Source: Glaciecola sp964418575 (GTDB taxonomy: Bacteria; Pseudomonadota; Gammaproteobacteria; Enterobacterales; Alteromonadaceae). Taken from it: 49,103 nt of DNA. The position numbers and the translations under genes were made by a program. How positions within the stretch are numbered: position 1 is the first letter of the stretch; each line of letters opens with the position of its first letter. Positions 25,512-33,823 of the stretch are shown here, one piece after another. The stretch covers positions 1-49,103 of the forward strand of contig CAYQMI010000010.1 in NCBI GenBank assembly GCA_964418575.1, read 5' to 3'. The notes under the pieces are model-generated. The model did not search any database. It saw only the letters and a list, made by a program, of their open reading frames with translations, and was not told where the DNA came from.

Positions 25512-26588
25512 ATGCCTACCTTAAATGTTGATTTAGGCGAGCGCAGTTATCCCATCCATATCAAAGCCGGTATCTTAAAGGATACCGGCTTTTTGTTCTC
25601 TGAGATATCTGCCAAACATCTTATCGTTATTAGCAATACCGTCGTTGCTCCGCTTTATTTAGAAGCGTTTATCGAGCGCCTTACTCGGTTAGGCAAACGT
25701 GTAGATAATGTCATTATCCCTGACGGCGAGTCAGAAAAAACGCTTTCTAACTTTGAATTTATCCTCTCTAAATTGTTAGCAATGCCAGCCTCGCGTGACG
25801 CGTGCGTAATTGCATTAGGCGGAGGAGTAATTGGAGATATTAGTGGATTTGTGAGCGCCTGTTACCAACGCGGTATTGATTTTGTGCAGGTCCCCACAAC
25901 TTTATTGTCTCAAGTTGACTCATCCGTAGGCGGTAAGACTGCAGTAAATCATCCTTTAGGCAAAAATATGATTGGCGCCTTCTATCAGCCTAAAGCCGTT
26001 TATATTGATACCGACACGCTAGCCACTCTTCCAGAACGTGAGTTCAGTGCAGGCATGGCTGAAGTGATTAAGTATGGCATAATTTACGATGCCGAATTTT
26101 TTACTTGGCTTGAAGATAATGTAGAAGCTATAAATAGTAAAAACAGTGAAGCCCTGCAGTACATGATTGCTAAATGCTGTGAAATAAAGGCGGTCATTGT
26201 TGCCTTAGATGAGCGTGAGCAGAATGTTCGTGCTCTTCTTAACCTAGGCCATACATTTGGTCATGCAATTGAAGCTGAACAAGGTTACGGTAATTGGCTG
26301 CATGGAGAGGCTGTGAGCGCTGGCATGGTAATTGCTGCAACCCTAGCCAAAGCTCGTGGCGACGTAAACTCGTCGGAACTTGAACGCATAAGCAAAATTT
26401 TGGCGTCCTTCGCATTACCCGTTGAAGGCCCTTCAAATATGCAGGCAAGCACTTACATTAAGCATATGCTAAGAGACAAAAAAGTCCTCAACAACAACAT
26501 GCGCTTTGTGTTGCCCATTGGTATCGGGCAAGCTCATGTGGTTAGTGATGTAGGCGAACAAGAACTTAAGCACTTATTAGATAAGTAA
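25512..26588 (+). CDS. aroB: 3-dehydroquinate synthase AroB
   Basis: AroB converts DAHP to 3-dehydroquinate, the second step of the shikimate pathway, using NAD and a divalent metal. Family segments include IALGGGVIGDISGFVSA (about residues 101-117), the substrate-binding VPTTLLSQVDSSVGGKT and the metal-binding LNLGHTFGHAIEAE with its histidines. Length 358 is normal. AAAGGA precedes ATG 25512. It lies between aroK and damX as in most gammaproteobacteria. Confidence 0.96.
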   Translation: MPTLNVDLGERSYPIHIKAGILKDTGFLFSEISAKHLIVISNTVVAPLYLEAFIERLTRLGKRVDNVIIPDGESEKTLSNFEFILSKLLAMPASRDACVIALGGGVIGDISGFVSACYQRGIDFVQVPTTLLSQVDSSVGGKTAVNHPLGKNMIGAFYQPKAVYIDTDTLATLPEREFSAGMAEVIKYGIIYDAEFFTWLEDNVEAINSKNSEALQYMIAKCCEIKAVIVALDEREQNVRALLNLGHTFGHAIEAEQGYGNWLHGEAVSAGMVIAATLAKARGDVNSSELERISKILASFALPVEGPSNMQASTYIKHMLRDKKVLNNNMRFVLPIGIGQAHVVSDVGEQELKHLLDK

Positions 26589-26637
26589 TAAAAATACGCA
26601 TTATTACTCGAAAAATCAGACGCGTTAGGATGGGCAA

Positions 26638-28071
26638 GTGTCACAACTGCATGAACGTTTAGAGCACTTAGTGAATTATTCGTCGCAGCTAATATTTGTT
26701 AGCAGTGACTCTATTGCCATACAGCAACGAAACCTGTCTGAGTTTTTGGCCTTACAACATGAAAGCACTGAAGTCTCTTTTTTTTCGGCAGACGAGAACC
26801 TTTCAGCACCAGACTATCGCAGAACAATCTGTCGCCAATTAGCCGACCACACGGTAGGCAGCTTTGTACGCCCATTATCCGAACTGCTTAGTGACCTAGA
26901 AGCAGACAAAGGGCACTATCTAGTATGTATCTCACAAGCACAACACATTGATATGGCCTTCCTAAACGAACTTTGGGAATGGGTAACGTCCTCGCGTCAA
27001 CAAAACGAAAACTTGCATATTAATGTTATTCTGTTTGCTGAACCTGAATGGACGGAAAAGGCACAAAGCTGGCTGCCTACACACCATACAAATAAGCCGG
27101 TGCTTTTGTCATCACAGTCAGTAGACGCGGTAGGTTTTGACGTATCAGCTTTAGAAAATCTAATGGCACAAAAACGAGCATTTTTTGCAAGCGACAGTGC
27201 TCGCTCTATCGTCCGCAAAAACTGGTTTATTGTTGCAGTGCTGTCAATATTTGTGGTCATCTTCGTCGCGCTGATCAGCTTCCAGTACCCTGAACATGTC
27301 AAAAGCCTATTAACCAGCGGCAGTCTGCCACCCTCTGCTGATGAAGCTGAGCAACAAAATATATCAGACGAAAATACACGAACACCAACATCGACAAACG
27401 CTGATGAAGCCCCTTCAAGCAAACAAATATTGCTTAATGACGATGAAGATGAAGAGCTAATTGCAAGTTCAGATAACTACGAATCACAGTTAGAAATTGT
27501 CAATGAAACTCTCACCGACAAGCTTTTAGTAAGCAACTGGCCAGCACAAGGCGAACAAAAAGAACAAGAACTCGATACACAAACGCAAACTGGAGTAACA
27601 GAACTCAATGAACAAATGTCGAGTCAAACAGGCAATGATGAACAAGATTTTGCTGTTGATGATATTGTTAGCGTTCAACAGTTAAATCAACAGCTTGCTC
27701 AAGCGCTACCTGAGCAAGAGGATATACAAACTGACATTGCTACAGATGAAAACAACGCTCAGCCAATATATGAATTTGATGAGCTACAGCTATTACAATT
27801 AGCGCAAAATGAATTTGTGCTACAGCTATCTGGCATTCAAAATGAAAGTGTATTGCGCTCATACATCAGTGACAATGGGCTTGAAAATGATATATGGATA
27901 TATCAGACCCAACGCTATGGCGGGCCTTGGTTTGTGGTTTTGCTTAAAGCTTCTTTTACTAGCATAGAAGACGCAAGCATTGCCGCTACAAGTTTACCCA
28001 CGCAAGTTCAACAAGCAGCGCCTTTTGCAAAGCGAGTATCACAAGTTCAGCAAGAAATTATGCAGAATTAG
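26638..28071 (+). CDS. damX: SPOR-domain cell division protein DamX
   Basis: DamX is recruited to the division septum through its C-terminal SPOR domain, which binds denuded glycan. The 477-residue protein starts at GTG 26638 with AGGA seven bases upstream. The cytoplasmic N-terminal part (about 1-190) has the divergent ATPase-like fold seen in DamX, including HYLVCISQAQHID. One transmembrane segment follows (about 195-215), then a long acidic, Gln-rich periplasmic linker and the SPOR domain (about 395-470, with FVLQLSG and GGPWFVVLL). Position after aroKB supports the name. The classical dam gene that should follow is absent. Confidence 0.9.
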   Translation: MSQLHERLEHLVNYSSQLIFVSSDSIAIQQRNLSEFLALQHESTEVSFFSADENLSAPDYRRTICRQLADHTVGSFVRPLSELLSDLEADKGHYLVCISQAQHIDMAFLNELWEWVTSSRQQNENLHINVILFAEPEWTEKAQSWLPTHHTNKPVLLSSQSVDAVGFDVSALENLMAQKRAFFASDSARSIVRKNWFIVAVLSIFVVIFVALISFQYPEHVKSLLTSGSLPPSADEAEQQNISDENTRTPTSTNADEAPSSKQILLNDDEDEELIASSDNYESQLEIVNETLTDKLLVSNWPAQGEQKEQELDTQTQTGVTELNEQMSSQTGNDEQDFAVDDIVSVQQLNQQLAQALPEQEDIQTDIATDENNAQPIYEFDELQLLQLAQNEFVLQLSGIQNESVLRSYISDNGLENDIWIYQTQRYGGPWFVVLLKASFTSIEDASIAATSLPTQVQQAAPFAKRVSQVQQEIMQN

Positions 28072-28077
28072 CTCGTG

Positions 28078-28659
28078 CTAGCTAGATTTTAAGACTGCTC
28101 CAATTGGGCTGAATATTTTTTTAAAACGCGCATTTTTGCTACCGAAGTACAAGAAGACTTGTCCTCGAGTATTTCCTGATACGTGCTTGCCATCGCGGTT
28201 TTCAAAGGCAATACGTTTACTGACCAAACAAATCGCGCTGGATTCTGACAATAAACTTTGAAACCACTTTGTCTCAGTCGCATTATTAACTAACACAATG
28301 CCTTGACTGATCATGCCCTTTTGCCAATTGGATACAAATAAATCTACAGAAGGATTGATTAATTGCCTGCTATACGGTGGATTCATGAACACCGTCCCCG
28401 GTGATGAAAACCAGACTTGCTTAAATGCATCTTTTGCTTCGTCGAAGAATCGTGAGGCTTGAATTACCTCATTTGCTTGTTCGCTGGAGAAGGGATCTAG
28501 GTCGATGGAACCAAGACTTTTTTTGACCAAAGTAATGTATTTTTCGGGGGTAAACCAAGCATCGGAGTCCCTTACAGGCTGCTTGCCACTTAGGGGCACT
28601 GCACCGATATAAGCTAATTTCCTGGTCTGTGCTTTACTTAACAATGGCTTTGCGTCCAT
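28078..28659 (-). CDS. Phage-type DNA N-6-adenine methyltransferase (Dam_2 family)
   Basis: The 193-residue protein resembles phage DNA N6-adenine methyltransferases (Dam_2). It shows DAWFTPEKY (about residues 33-41), the SAM-binding acidic motif SIDLDPFSSE (51-60) and the catalytic NPPY with Ser (93-97), the NPPY variant of the DPPY motif of adenine methyltransferases. It would methylate adenine in DNA; the target site cannot be read from sequence, though several phage relatives act on GATC. It is convergent with damX, with 6 bases between the stops, exactly where classical dam normally sits in the opposite direction. AGAGAG lies just before ATG 28659. A 48-codon ORF precedes it on the same strand. 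Confidence 0.8.
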   Translation of the reverse strand: MDAKPLLSKAQTRKLAYIGAVPLSGKQPVRDSDAWFTPEKYITLVKKSLGSIDLDPFSSEQANEVIQASRFFDEAKDAFKQVWFSSPGTVFMNPPYSRQLINPSVDLFVSNWQKGMISQGIVLVNNATETKWFQSLLSESSAICLVSKRIAFENRDGKHVSGNTRGQVFLYFGSKNARFKKIFSPIGAVLKSS

Positions 28660-28672
28660 GGTACTCTCTTAA

Positions 28673-28819
28673 TCACGGCTTTAACGGCACATTTTGTATG
28701 AAGTGCTTCACATTATTGCAATCCTTAGTTGTCGCATATAAGCCAGTATATTCCGCTTCGTTGATATCTGCTGGTGGATTGCTAATACTTCCAAATAATA
28801 CAGGTTTTTTACCTAACAT
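28673..28819 (-). CDS. Small unidentified protein upstream of the adenine methyltransferase
   Basis: A 48-residue ORF starts at minus-strand ATG 28819, preceded by GTGAGAG, and ends 13 bases before the methyltransferase ATG. The sequence begins MLGKKPVLFGSISNPPADI and ends FIQNVPLKP; the composition is protein-like, with no low-complexity run. It has no transmembrane segment or recognised motif. Co-transcription with the methyltransferase is likely. It could be a genuine small partner protein, a relic of a larger phage gene, or chance. Confidence 0.4.
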   Translation of the reverse strand: MLGKKPVLFGSISNPPADINEAEYTGLYATTKDCNNVKHFIQNVPLKP

Positions 28820-29002
28820 ACTCTCACTTGTCACACTCTATTGCTAAAAAATTAAACTAAGCTGGTTATTTACAAGACTACGATTCAGTACTTTAGCGTA
28901 AGTGCCGATACTTTAAGCAATATCGCAGTTCTATAAGTGGATTTGTAAGCCACTTAGGATACACTAGTAATTTATAGGATAAAGTTTGCTTCAAACCAGA
29001 GC

Positions 29003-31453
29003 ATGCAAGGGGAAGACGCAAGAATAGTTATGAACATTCTGCACGGCTTGTTATCGAAGATGTTGATCTTAGTTGTTATCGTGGCAGTGATGTCACTCGC
29101 AGCTTCGTACACCTTTGTATCTATTCAACAAGAAAAAAACCTGCAAGAAAACATCGAATCCTTAAAGCTATCCCATCTAAGCACCAGCTATCTTCTTTTT
29201 GATAACCAAATGAGCGAACAAGTCTTATCCGCAGAAGAAGTGGTTATGCTAAGCGGCCTAAGCGATAAAACCCCAGAACAAGCCAATACTTTTCTAGCCG
29301 CCCTTTGGCCCCGTATTCAGCTTAGCTTCTCGCTCTCTTCGATGTCATTCTCCAATGGCGAAACACAGTATTCGTTTGGCCAATTTCCCGAACAACATAT
29401 GCACAGCATGCAATCTTTGGCGCGCAATAATGACAGACCTCAATCTGGGGTACTTTGCCATAGCGTATGTGAATTAGCCGCATCGCTACCCGTTAACTTT
29501 CAGGGAGAAACTTGGTCTTTATCTCTTATTTCCAGCTTAGACCCCACAATCATTTTACTTAATCAGGTGGTGGGCAGTGATATTGGCATAATGTCTCCTG
29601 GCACTGTAGCAACAAGCGATAACAAAACCATTACGCGTTATATATTCGACGTCATGACTGGTGTAGAGCGCAATCGAATGTTGCGAGAAACCATTCTAGA
29701 TGACGAACAAATAGCAGAGCTTGAAAATGGGGGCCTATTAATAAGCGTCGCCTCTATGGATTATTTCATCTGGTTCGAAACAATTAGCGGCATCAATGAA
29801 GATATGAGACTGGTTTTTATTCGCGACCTTTCATCGAATCTACTTGCTCAGCAACAGGGCCAAAAAGAGCAAGTTATTATCATTTTTGTCACCCTCACTT
29901 TCGGGATTTTGCTGTTTTTAATTTTGTTTTCAATAATACCTATCTCTCGTATTAATCAGTTAAAACGCGCTATTAAACTGATTGGCGCAAAAGAATACAA
30001 CATCGCGCGCTTTCGCTTAGGAAAACGTGGCAAAGCCATATTACCCGATGAATTAGATGACTTAGAAGATGAGTTTCGCCACGCCATCGATGTGCTTGAA
30101 TCTTACGAACAGGAACTTAGCAACTCCCAAAAGCGCTTAGTTCGCCAAGCAACCATCGATAGCATAACCGGCTTGTTCACGCGCAACGTTTTAGTTGAAG
30201 ATTTAGCCAACATGAATCGCGAGGAGCACATCGCAAACGTTGCAATATTCTTCTTAGATCTCGATGGTTTTAAACCAGTTAACGATAATTTAGGTCATGA
30301 AGCCGGTGATATTATGCTTAAAAAAATAGGCTATCGCTTAAAGGGTGTGGTGAATAAATACATCCGCGTTTATCGCATCGGTGGTGACGAATTTGTTATT
30401 TGCTATTCAAACTATATGTCGCAAGAAGCTCTAAAAAACATGGCCGATGCAGTGGTTGAATTATTCTCAGCACCTTTCCATATTTATGACACCAGTATCG
30501 CAATCAGTGCCAGTATAGGCATCGCCTTTCAAGAAGCTCGTGGTATTGAGCCTGACCGCATTCTACGCTACGCGGACATTGCGATGTATCAAGCAAAAGA
30601 GGATGGCAAAAATGGCTACGCCTTTTTCAACGAACAAATGCGCAAAAGTGCACAGCGTCGATTTACTATCAAAAATGATTTTATATCGTCGTTAGCCGAT
30701 GACCAGTTGTCAGTAGTATTTCAACCGGTTGTAAGCGCAAGCACCCGAGAAGTGATAAAGCTAGAAGCTCTATGTCGATGGCATCATCCCGATTTAGGGC
30801 ATATTCCCCCACCCATTTTCATTGACGTGGTTGAAGAAAGCGAAAACATGAATATGCTCTTTGAGTGGATTGTGGGCAACGTTTTAAAAGAAATAGAGTA
30901 TCTTGATCAAATCGGTCTCAACCATGTGGTTATTTCTATTAATTTAAGCCCGTCGCAGTTAGTCAACGACACTGCGATTTCAATCTTAAGCAATATGATC
31001 CAGCAGCGAAATATTTCTGCTGCACGAATTGAGTTAGAGTTAACCGAAACATCTTTAATTACAAGTTTTGAGCAAGCTAAAACGTGGATTGAACAAGCCA
31101 CCAAAATTGGTTTCAAAATCGCTATTGATGACTTTGGCGCAGGTTACTCATCGCTTTCATATTTAACGGCGTTTCCATATGACACGGTTAAATTAGACCG
31201 CTCACTTTTGAACAACATAGACAAAGATAAACGTCAGCAGCGTATCGTTGGCTCGCTAACGCAGATGCTACACGGCCTTTCCGTGCCGATAGTCGCTGAA
31301 GGTGCAGAAACCGAAGAGCACTTTGAGCAACTTCGCCTGCTAGGGTGTGACTATATCCAAGGCTACCTGATTTCGCGGCCTATCGGCCATGAAGCATTGG
31401 CGACCTTCCTCAACCAGCAACAAAGCCAGAAATCTATTAAGCGGGCAAATTAA
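29003..31453 (+). CDS. GGDEF-EAL cyclic di-GMP turnover protein, membrane-bound
   Basis: The protein (816 residues from ATG 29003) has a transmembrane segment near the N-terminus, a periplasmic sensor (about residues 40-290) with two cysteines close together (VLCHSVCELA), and a second transmembrane segment (about 295-318). GGDEF and EAL domains follow. GGDEF is intact (460-464) and so is the EAL set: EAL at 588-590, LELTETSL, IDDFGAGYSSLSYL and AEGAETEEH. The inhibitory RxxD site is replaced by NKYI. Both cyclase and phosphodiesterase activity are possible; the complete EAL set suggests phosphodiesterase activity at least. The in-frame ATG 29030 is an alternative start, since neither has a close Shine-Dalgarno. 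Confidence 0.9.
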   Translation: MQGEDARIVMNILHGLLSKMLILVVIVAVMSLAASYTFVSIQQEKNLQENIESLKLSHLSTSYLLFDNQMSEQVLSAEEVVMLSGLSDKTPEQANTFLAALWPRIQLSFSLSSMSFSNGETQYSFGQFPEQHMHSMQSLARNNDRPQSGVLCHSVCELAASLPVNFQGETWSLSLISSLDPTIILLNQVVGSDIGIMSPGTVATSDNKTITRYIFDVMTGVERNRMLRETILDDEQIAELENGGLLISVASMDYFIWFETISGINEDMRLVFIRDLSSNLLAQQQGQKEQVIIIFVTLTFGILLFLILFSIIPISRINQLKRAIKLIGAKEYNIARFRLGKRGKAILPDELDDLEDEFRHAIDVLESYEQELSNSQKRLVRQATIDSITGLFTRNVLVEDLANMNREEHIANVAIFFLDLDGFKPVNDNLGHEAGDIMLKKIGYRLKGVVNKYIRVYRIGGDEFVICYSNYMSQEALKNMADAVVELFSAPFHIYDTSIAISASIGIAFQEARGIEPDRILRYADIAMYQAKEDGKNGYAFFNEQMRKSAQRRFTIKNDFISSLADDQLSVVFQPVVSASTREVIKLEALCRWHHPDLGHIPPPIFIDVVEESENMNMLFEWIVGNVLKEIEYLDQIGLNHVVISINLSPSQLVNDTAISILSNMIQQRNISAARIELELTETSLITSFEQAKTWIEQATKIGFKIAIDDFGAGYSSLSYLTAFPYDTVKLDRSLLNNIDKDKRQQRIVGSLTQMLHGLSVPIVAEGAETEEHFEQLRLLGCDYIQGYLISRPIGHEALATFLNQQQSQKSIKRAN

Positions 31454-31478
31454 ACAGCGGATATGTTGAAGTAGTTTG

Positions 31479-31685
31479 TTAGGTAACTAAAAGCACCACG
31501 CCAAGTATCGAGAGAATTAATAATATAACCATCACAATTCCCACCAATACAAAAGGTAAAATGCTTGTTGAATGGGTAAAGTCATGCTGATAGTTCTGCT
31601 GAGTTTGCACACCTAAGAAGCTAGCGAGTACGCTTTTGATAACTTGCCAAATGCTAAGTTTATTTAAACGAGGTAAGGACAGCAT
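31479..31685 (-). CDS. DUF2970 small membrane protein
   Basis: The 68-residue product matches the DUF2970 pattern: an N-terminal SIWQVIKSVLASFLGVQ, then a short polar linker with HDF, and one C-terminal transmembrane helix beginning PFVLVGIV (about residues 44-67). The function is unknown. It follows the 108-residue membrane protein by 19 bases on the same strand, and its stop is 25 bases from the stop of the convergent GGDEF-EAL gene. Confidence 0.8.
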   Translation of the reverse strand: MLSLPRLNKLSIWQVIKSVLASFLGVQTQQNYQHDFTHSTSILPFVLVGIVMVILLILSILGVVLLVT

Positions 31686-31704
31686 TCGAGTTATTAGTTT
31701 CGGA

Positions 31705-32031
31705 TTATTGATTTCTGTTTAATAACTCTAACAAATCGACAAAATGAAACTGAGCCGATTCAGGTTTTTTGAAAAACCATGTAACCCAGCTGATTTGTTG
31801 ATTATCACGGTTACACAAGGCAGTAACGTCGGCATTTCCGCGTTGAAAGTGCTGAGTAGATACAGCATCGTTCATCGAGAAGTTTGGGGTAGTATTGTGA
31901 CAGGGCGCATTAGCAGAGGATAACATCAGGTATACCGAAGCAAACACCGATATCCCCGACACAGCAAGCGTCATAAGAAATGGTTTCATTCGGTTTGTGT
32001 TAGTTGCGCTAATATTCTTTGGATTTTCCAT
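31705..32031 (-). CDS. Small membrane-anchored protein of unknown function
   Basis: The 108-residue product has one transmembrane segment (about residues 16-38) after a short polar start, then an extracytoplasmic tail with two cysteines (APCHNT and ALCNRD) that could form a disulfide. It ends with an aromatic segment VTWFFKKPESAQFHFVDLL. AGGG precedes the ATG at a long spacing. I do not recognise the family. It probably forms a two-gene operon with DUF2970. Confidence 0.55.
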   Translation of the reverse strand: MENPKNISATNTNRMKPFLMTLAVSGISVFASVYLMLSSANAPCHNTTPNFSMNDAVSTQHFQRGNADVTALCNRDNQQISWVTWFFKKPESAQFHFVDLLELLNRNQ

Positions 32032-32076
32032 ATTAACAATATCCCTGAAATACTTTTTGTAGTGTAGTGCAATTTA

Positions 32077-32108
32077 TACAAAAACGCCAACTTAGAAAAG
32101 TCGGCGTT
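32077..32108 (-). terminator. Intrinsic terminator of the TorF-like porin gene
   Basis: AACGCC-A-ACTT (32083-32093) pairs with AAGT-C-GGCGTT (32098-32108) with one A-C mismatch and a 4-base loop. On the minus strand it ends in TTTTTG. It lies 67 bases after the porin stop. Confidence 0.65.
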
Positions 32109-32174
32109 GTTTAAGTTAACTTAGCTAGGTTTAAACCAGCAAGACTTACTTATTGAGTTCGAATGGCAGCTCAA

Positions 32175-32807
32175 CTAAAGGTCAAAGGACTTTGCGATTG
32201 AAAAGTAAACAGATTCATCGTTATCTAAATCACTGTCACTTTTGATAAATGCCACGCCTAGGTCAAAGCCTTCATACGTTGTGCTATAACCAATCTCTCC
32301 ATAGTTACCTTCATAATCGCCACCAAAAGTACCGAAAGTAGCAGAGAAGCCTTCGTGAGAAGCCGTAATCCCAGTAAAGGTGTATGAATCATCTGGATCA
32401 TCTTCGCCGTCACGTTCACCTAAGGTGTACTCAACGCTTAAAAAGCTAAAACCTGCTGAAAGGTTAATTTCGTTATATTCAGTGTCGAAATCGCCAGTGT
32501 ACTGATACGTTGTTACGCCAGCGCCTAATGAAAGTCCGTTTTCAAACTCGAAACCATAGCCGCCGTACAAATCTATTTCTAAACCGTCTTCAACATCTGC
32601 AGCCCATACGCCTGCATAAAAACCGCCAGCGCTTAAATCAACACCACCGTTTGCAGTCGCAGTAGAATTTTGCACGATGCCTCGGAAGTGATATTCACTG
32701 AGTAAACCGATGTTTGCAGACCATTCAGCTTCTGCCATCGCGCTTGTGCTGACGAAAGTGCTTGCCAATAAAGACGCCGCAATTGCTGCTTTTTTCATAT
32801 GAACCAT
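32175..32807 (-). CDS. TorF-family putative outer-membrane porin (Gcw_chp)
   Basis: The 210-residue product has a signal peptide ending near AMAEA (residue 26) and a mature part of alternating amphipathic strands. It carries the family opening WSANIGLLSEYHFRGI (about residues 29-44) followed by FYAGVWAADV and YGGYGFE, and ends in a C-terminal aromatic-hydrophobic strand. This is the Gcw_chp/TorF pattern of small predicted beta-barrels. The start at 32807 is chosen because GGAG lies 8 bases upstream; MKKAAIAAS begins three codons later. Transport function is unproven. It is rich in Asp and Glu loops, as is common in marine outer-membrane proteins. Confidence 0.8.
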   Translation of the reverse strand: MVHMKKAAIAASLLASTFVSTSAMAEAEWSANIGLLSEYHFRGIVQNSTATANGGVDLSAGGFYAGVWAADVEDGLEIDLYGGYGFEFENGLSLGAGVTTYQYTGDFDTEYNEINLSAGFSFLSVEYTLGERDGEDDPDDSYTFTGITASHEGFSATFGTFGGDYEGNYGEIGYSTTYEGFDLGVAFIKSDSDLDNDESVYFSIAKSFDL

Positions 32808-33151
32808 TGTGTATTCTCCGTAGTTTTCATAAAAGTGTGTAAATGTGTAAACGTCGTTTTTATTGTTTTTATATTGTCGCTAGTAGCCATCTGATAGCAA
32901 AAGCGATGCCCATTATTAAAGATAATTTAACTTTAAGTTTATCTTATTGATTTTAATTGACTTTATTTTGTATTTACAAATAAATTGTAAATGTTGAGGC
33001 TGTTTAATAAGAATAGAATTTATCGAGTGGGGCAGGTTTCGCACTATTTTGACGCATCATCCCCAATAGAGGGCAATCTTTGTCCTTTGCCAATCAGTGG
33101 AAGTTCGTTACACTTTTGCCAGTCCAAGGCCTACTATATTTCGGAGTTAAC
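32808..33151. other. Divergent intergenic region between porin and rpe
   Basis: It is AT-rich and must hold the promoters of the porin (minus) and of rpe-trpS-pabA (plus). The only clear structure is an 8-bp inverted repeat ATTTACAA / TTGTAAAT at 32972-32992. The open frame extending from 33080 into rpe is not considered coding, because the ribosome binding site and family N-terminus point to 33152. Confidence 0.6.
32972..32992. promoter_or_regulatory. Inverted repeat, possible operator
   Basis: ATTTACAA (32972-32979), a 5-base spacer and TTGTAAAT (32985-32992) form a perfect dyad in the porin-rpe intergenic region. Its symmetry suits a dimeric regulator. Identity unknown. Confidence 0.3.
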
Positions 33152-33814
33152 ATGCAGCCTCCCCTAATCGCACCCTCCATCCTATCTGCTAACTTTGCCA
33201 AGCTCGGTGAAGAAGTTGAAAATGTTATTGCTGGCGGTGCTGACATTATTCATTTTGATGTTATGGACAATCACTATGTACCCAATTTAAGTTTTGGCCC
33301 GATGATATGCAGCGCTTTGCGTAAGCACGGTATTAGTGCCGACATCGACGTGCACCTTATGGTGAGCCCCGTTGATGATTTGATAGAACGTTTTGCTGAG
33401 GCTGGAGCCAGTATGATCAGCTTTCATCCAGAAGCCAGTCAACACATTGACCGCAGTATTGAATTGGTAAAAAGCCACAATTGTAAAGTAGGGCTTGCCT
33501 TAAATCCTGGCACGCCTTTGCACGTGCTTGATCATGTATTACATAAGCTCGATTACGTCTTAATTATGTCGGTTAACCCGGGTTTTGGCGGTCAAGCATT
33601 TATTGAACATAGCATTGATAAGATTAAGGCGTTAAAATCGCGCATCGACGAAGCGGGCTTGCAGGTTCGTATTGAAGTAGACGGTGGCATAAACACTAAC
33701 AACATTGCCGCAGTGCGCAATGCCGGTGCTGACATGTTTGTAGCTGGCTCAGCAATTTTTAATACCGATGACTATCACAAGACAATCAGTAAACTCAAAC
33801 AACTTATAAGTTAG
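33152..33814 (+). CDS. rpe: Ribulose-phosphate 3-epimerase
   Basis: Rpe interconverts ribulose 5-phosphate and xylulose 5-phosphate in the pentose phosphate pathway. The TIM-barrel signatures are present: IAPSILSANFAKLGEE, HFDVMDNHYVPNLSFGP, DVHLMV, MSVNPGFGGQ and EVDGGI with its metal and phosphate residues. I choose ATG 33152, since CGGAG lies six bases upstream and MQPPLIAPSIL is the family start. This gives 220 residues (225 in E. coli). trpS follows after 9 bases, so gph, which separates them in E. coli, is missing. Confidence 0.96.
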   Translation: MQPPLIAPSILSANFAKLGEEVENVIAGGADIIHFDVMDNHYVPNLSFGPMICSALRKHGISADIDVHLMVSPVDDLIERFAEAGASMISFHPEASQHIDRSIELVKSHNCKVGLALNPGTPLHVLDHVLHKLDYVLIMSVNPGFGGQAFIEHSIDKIKALKSRIDEAGLQVRIEVDGGINTNNIAAVRNAGADMFVAGSAIFNTDDYHKTISKLKQLIS

Positions 33815-33823
33815 GAAAACGCA

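Noticed and set aside
33080..33151. Earlier in-frame extension of rpe
   Set aside because: The ribosome binding site and the family N-terminus both indicate ATG 33152.
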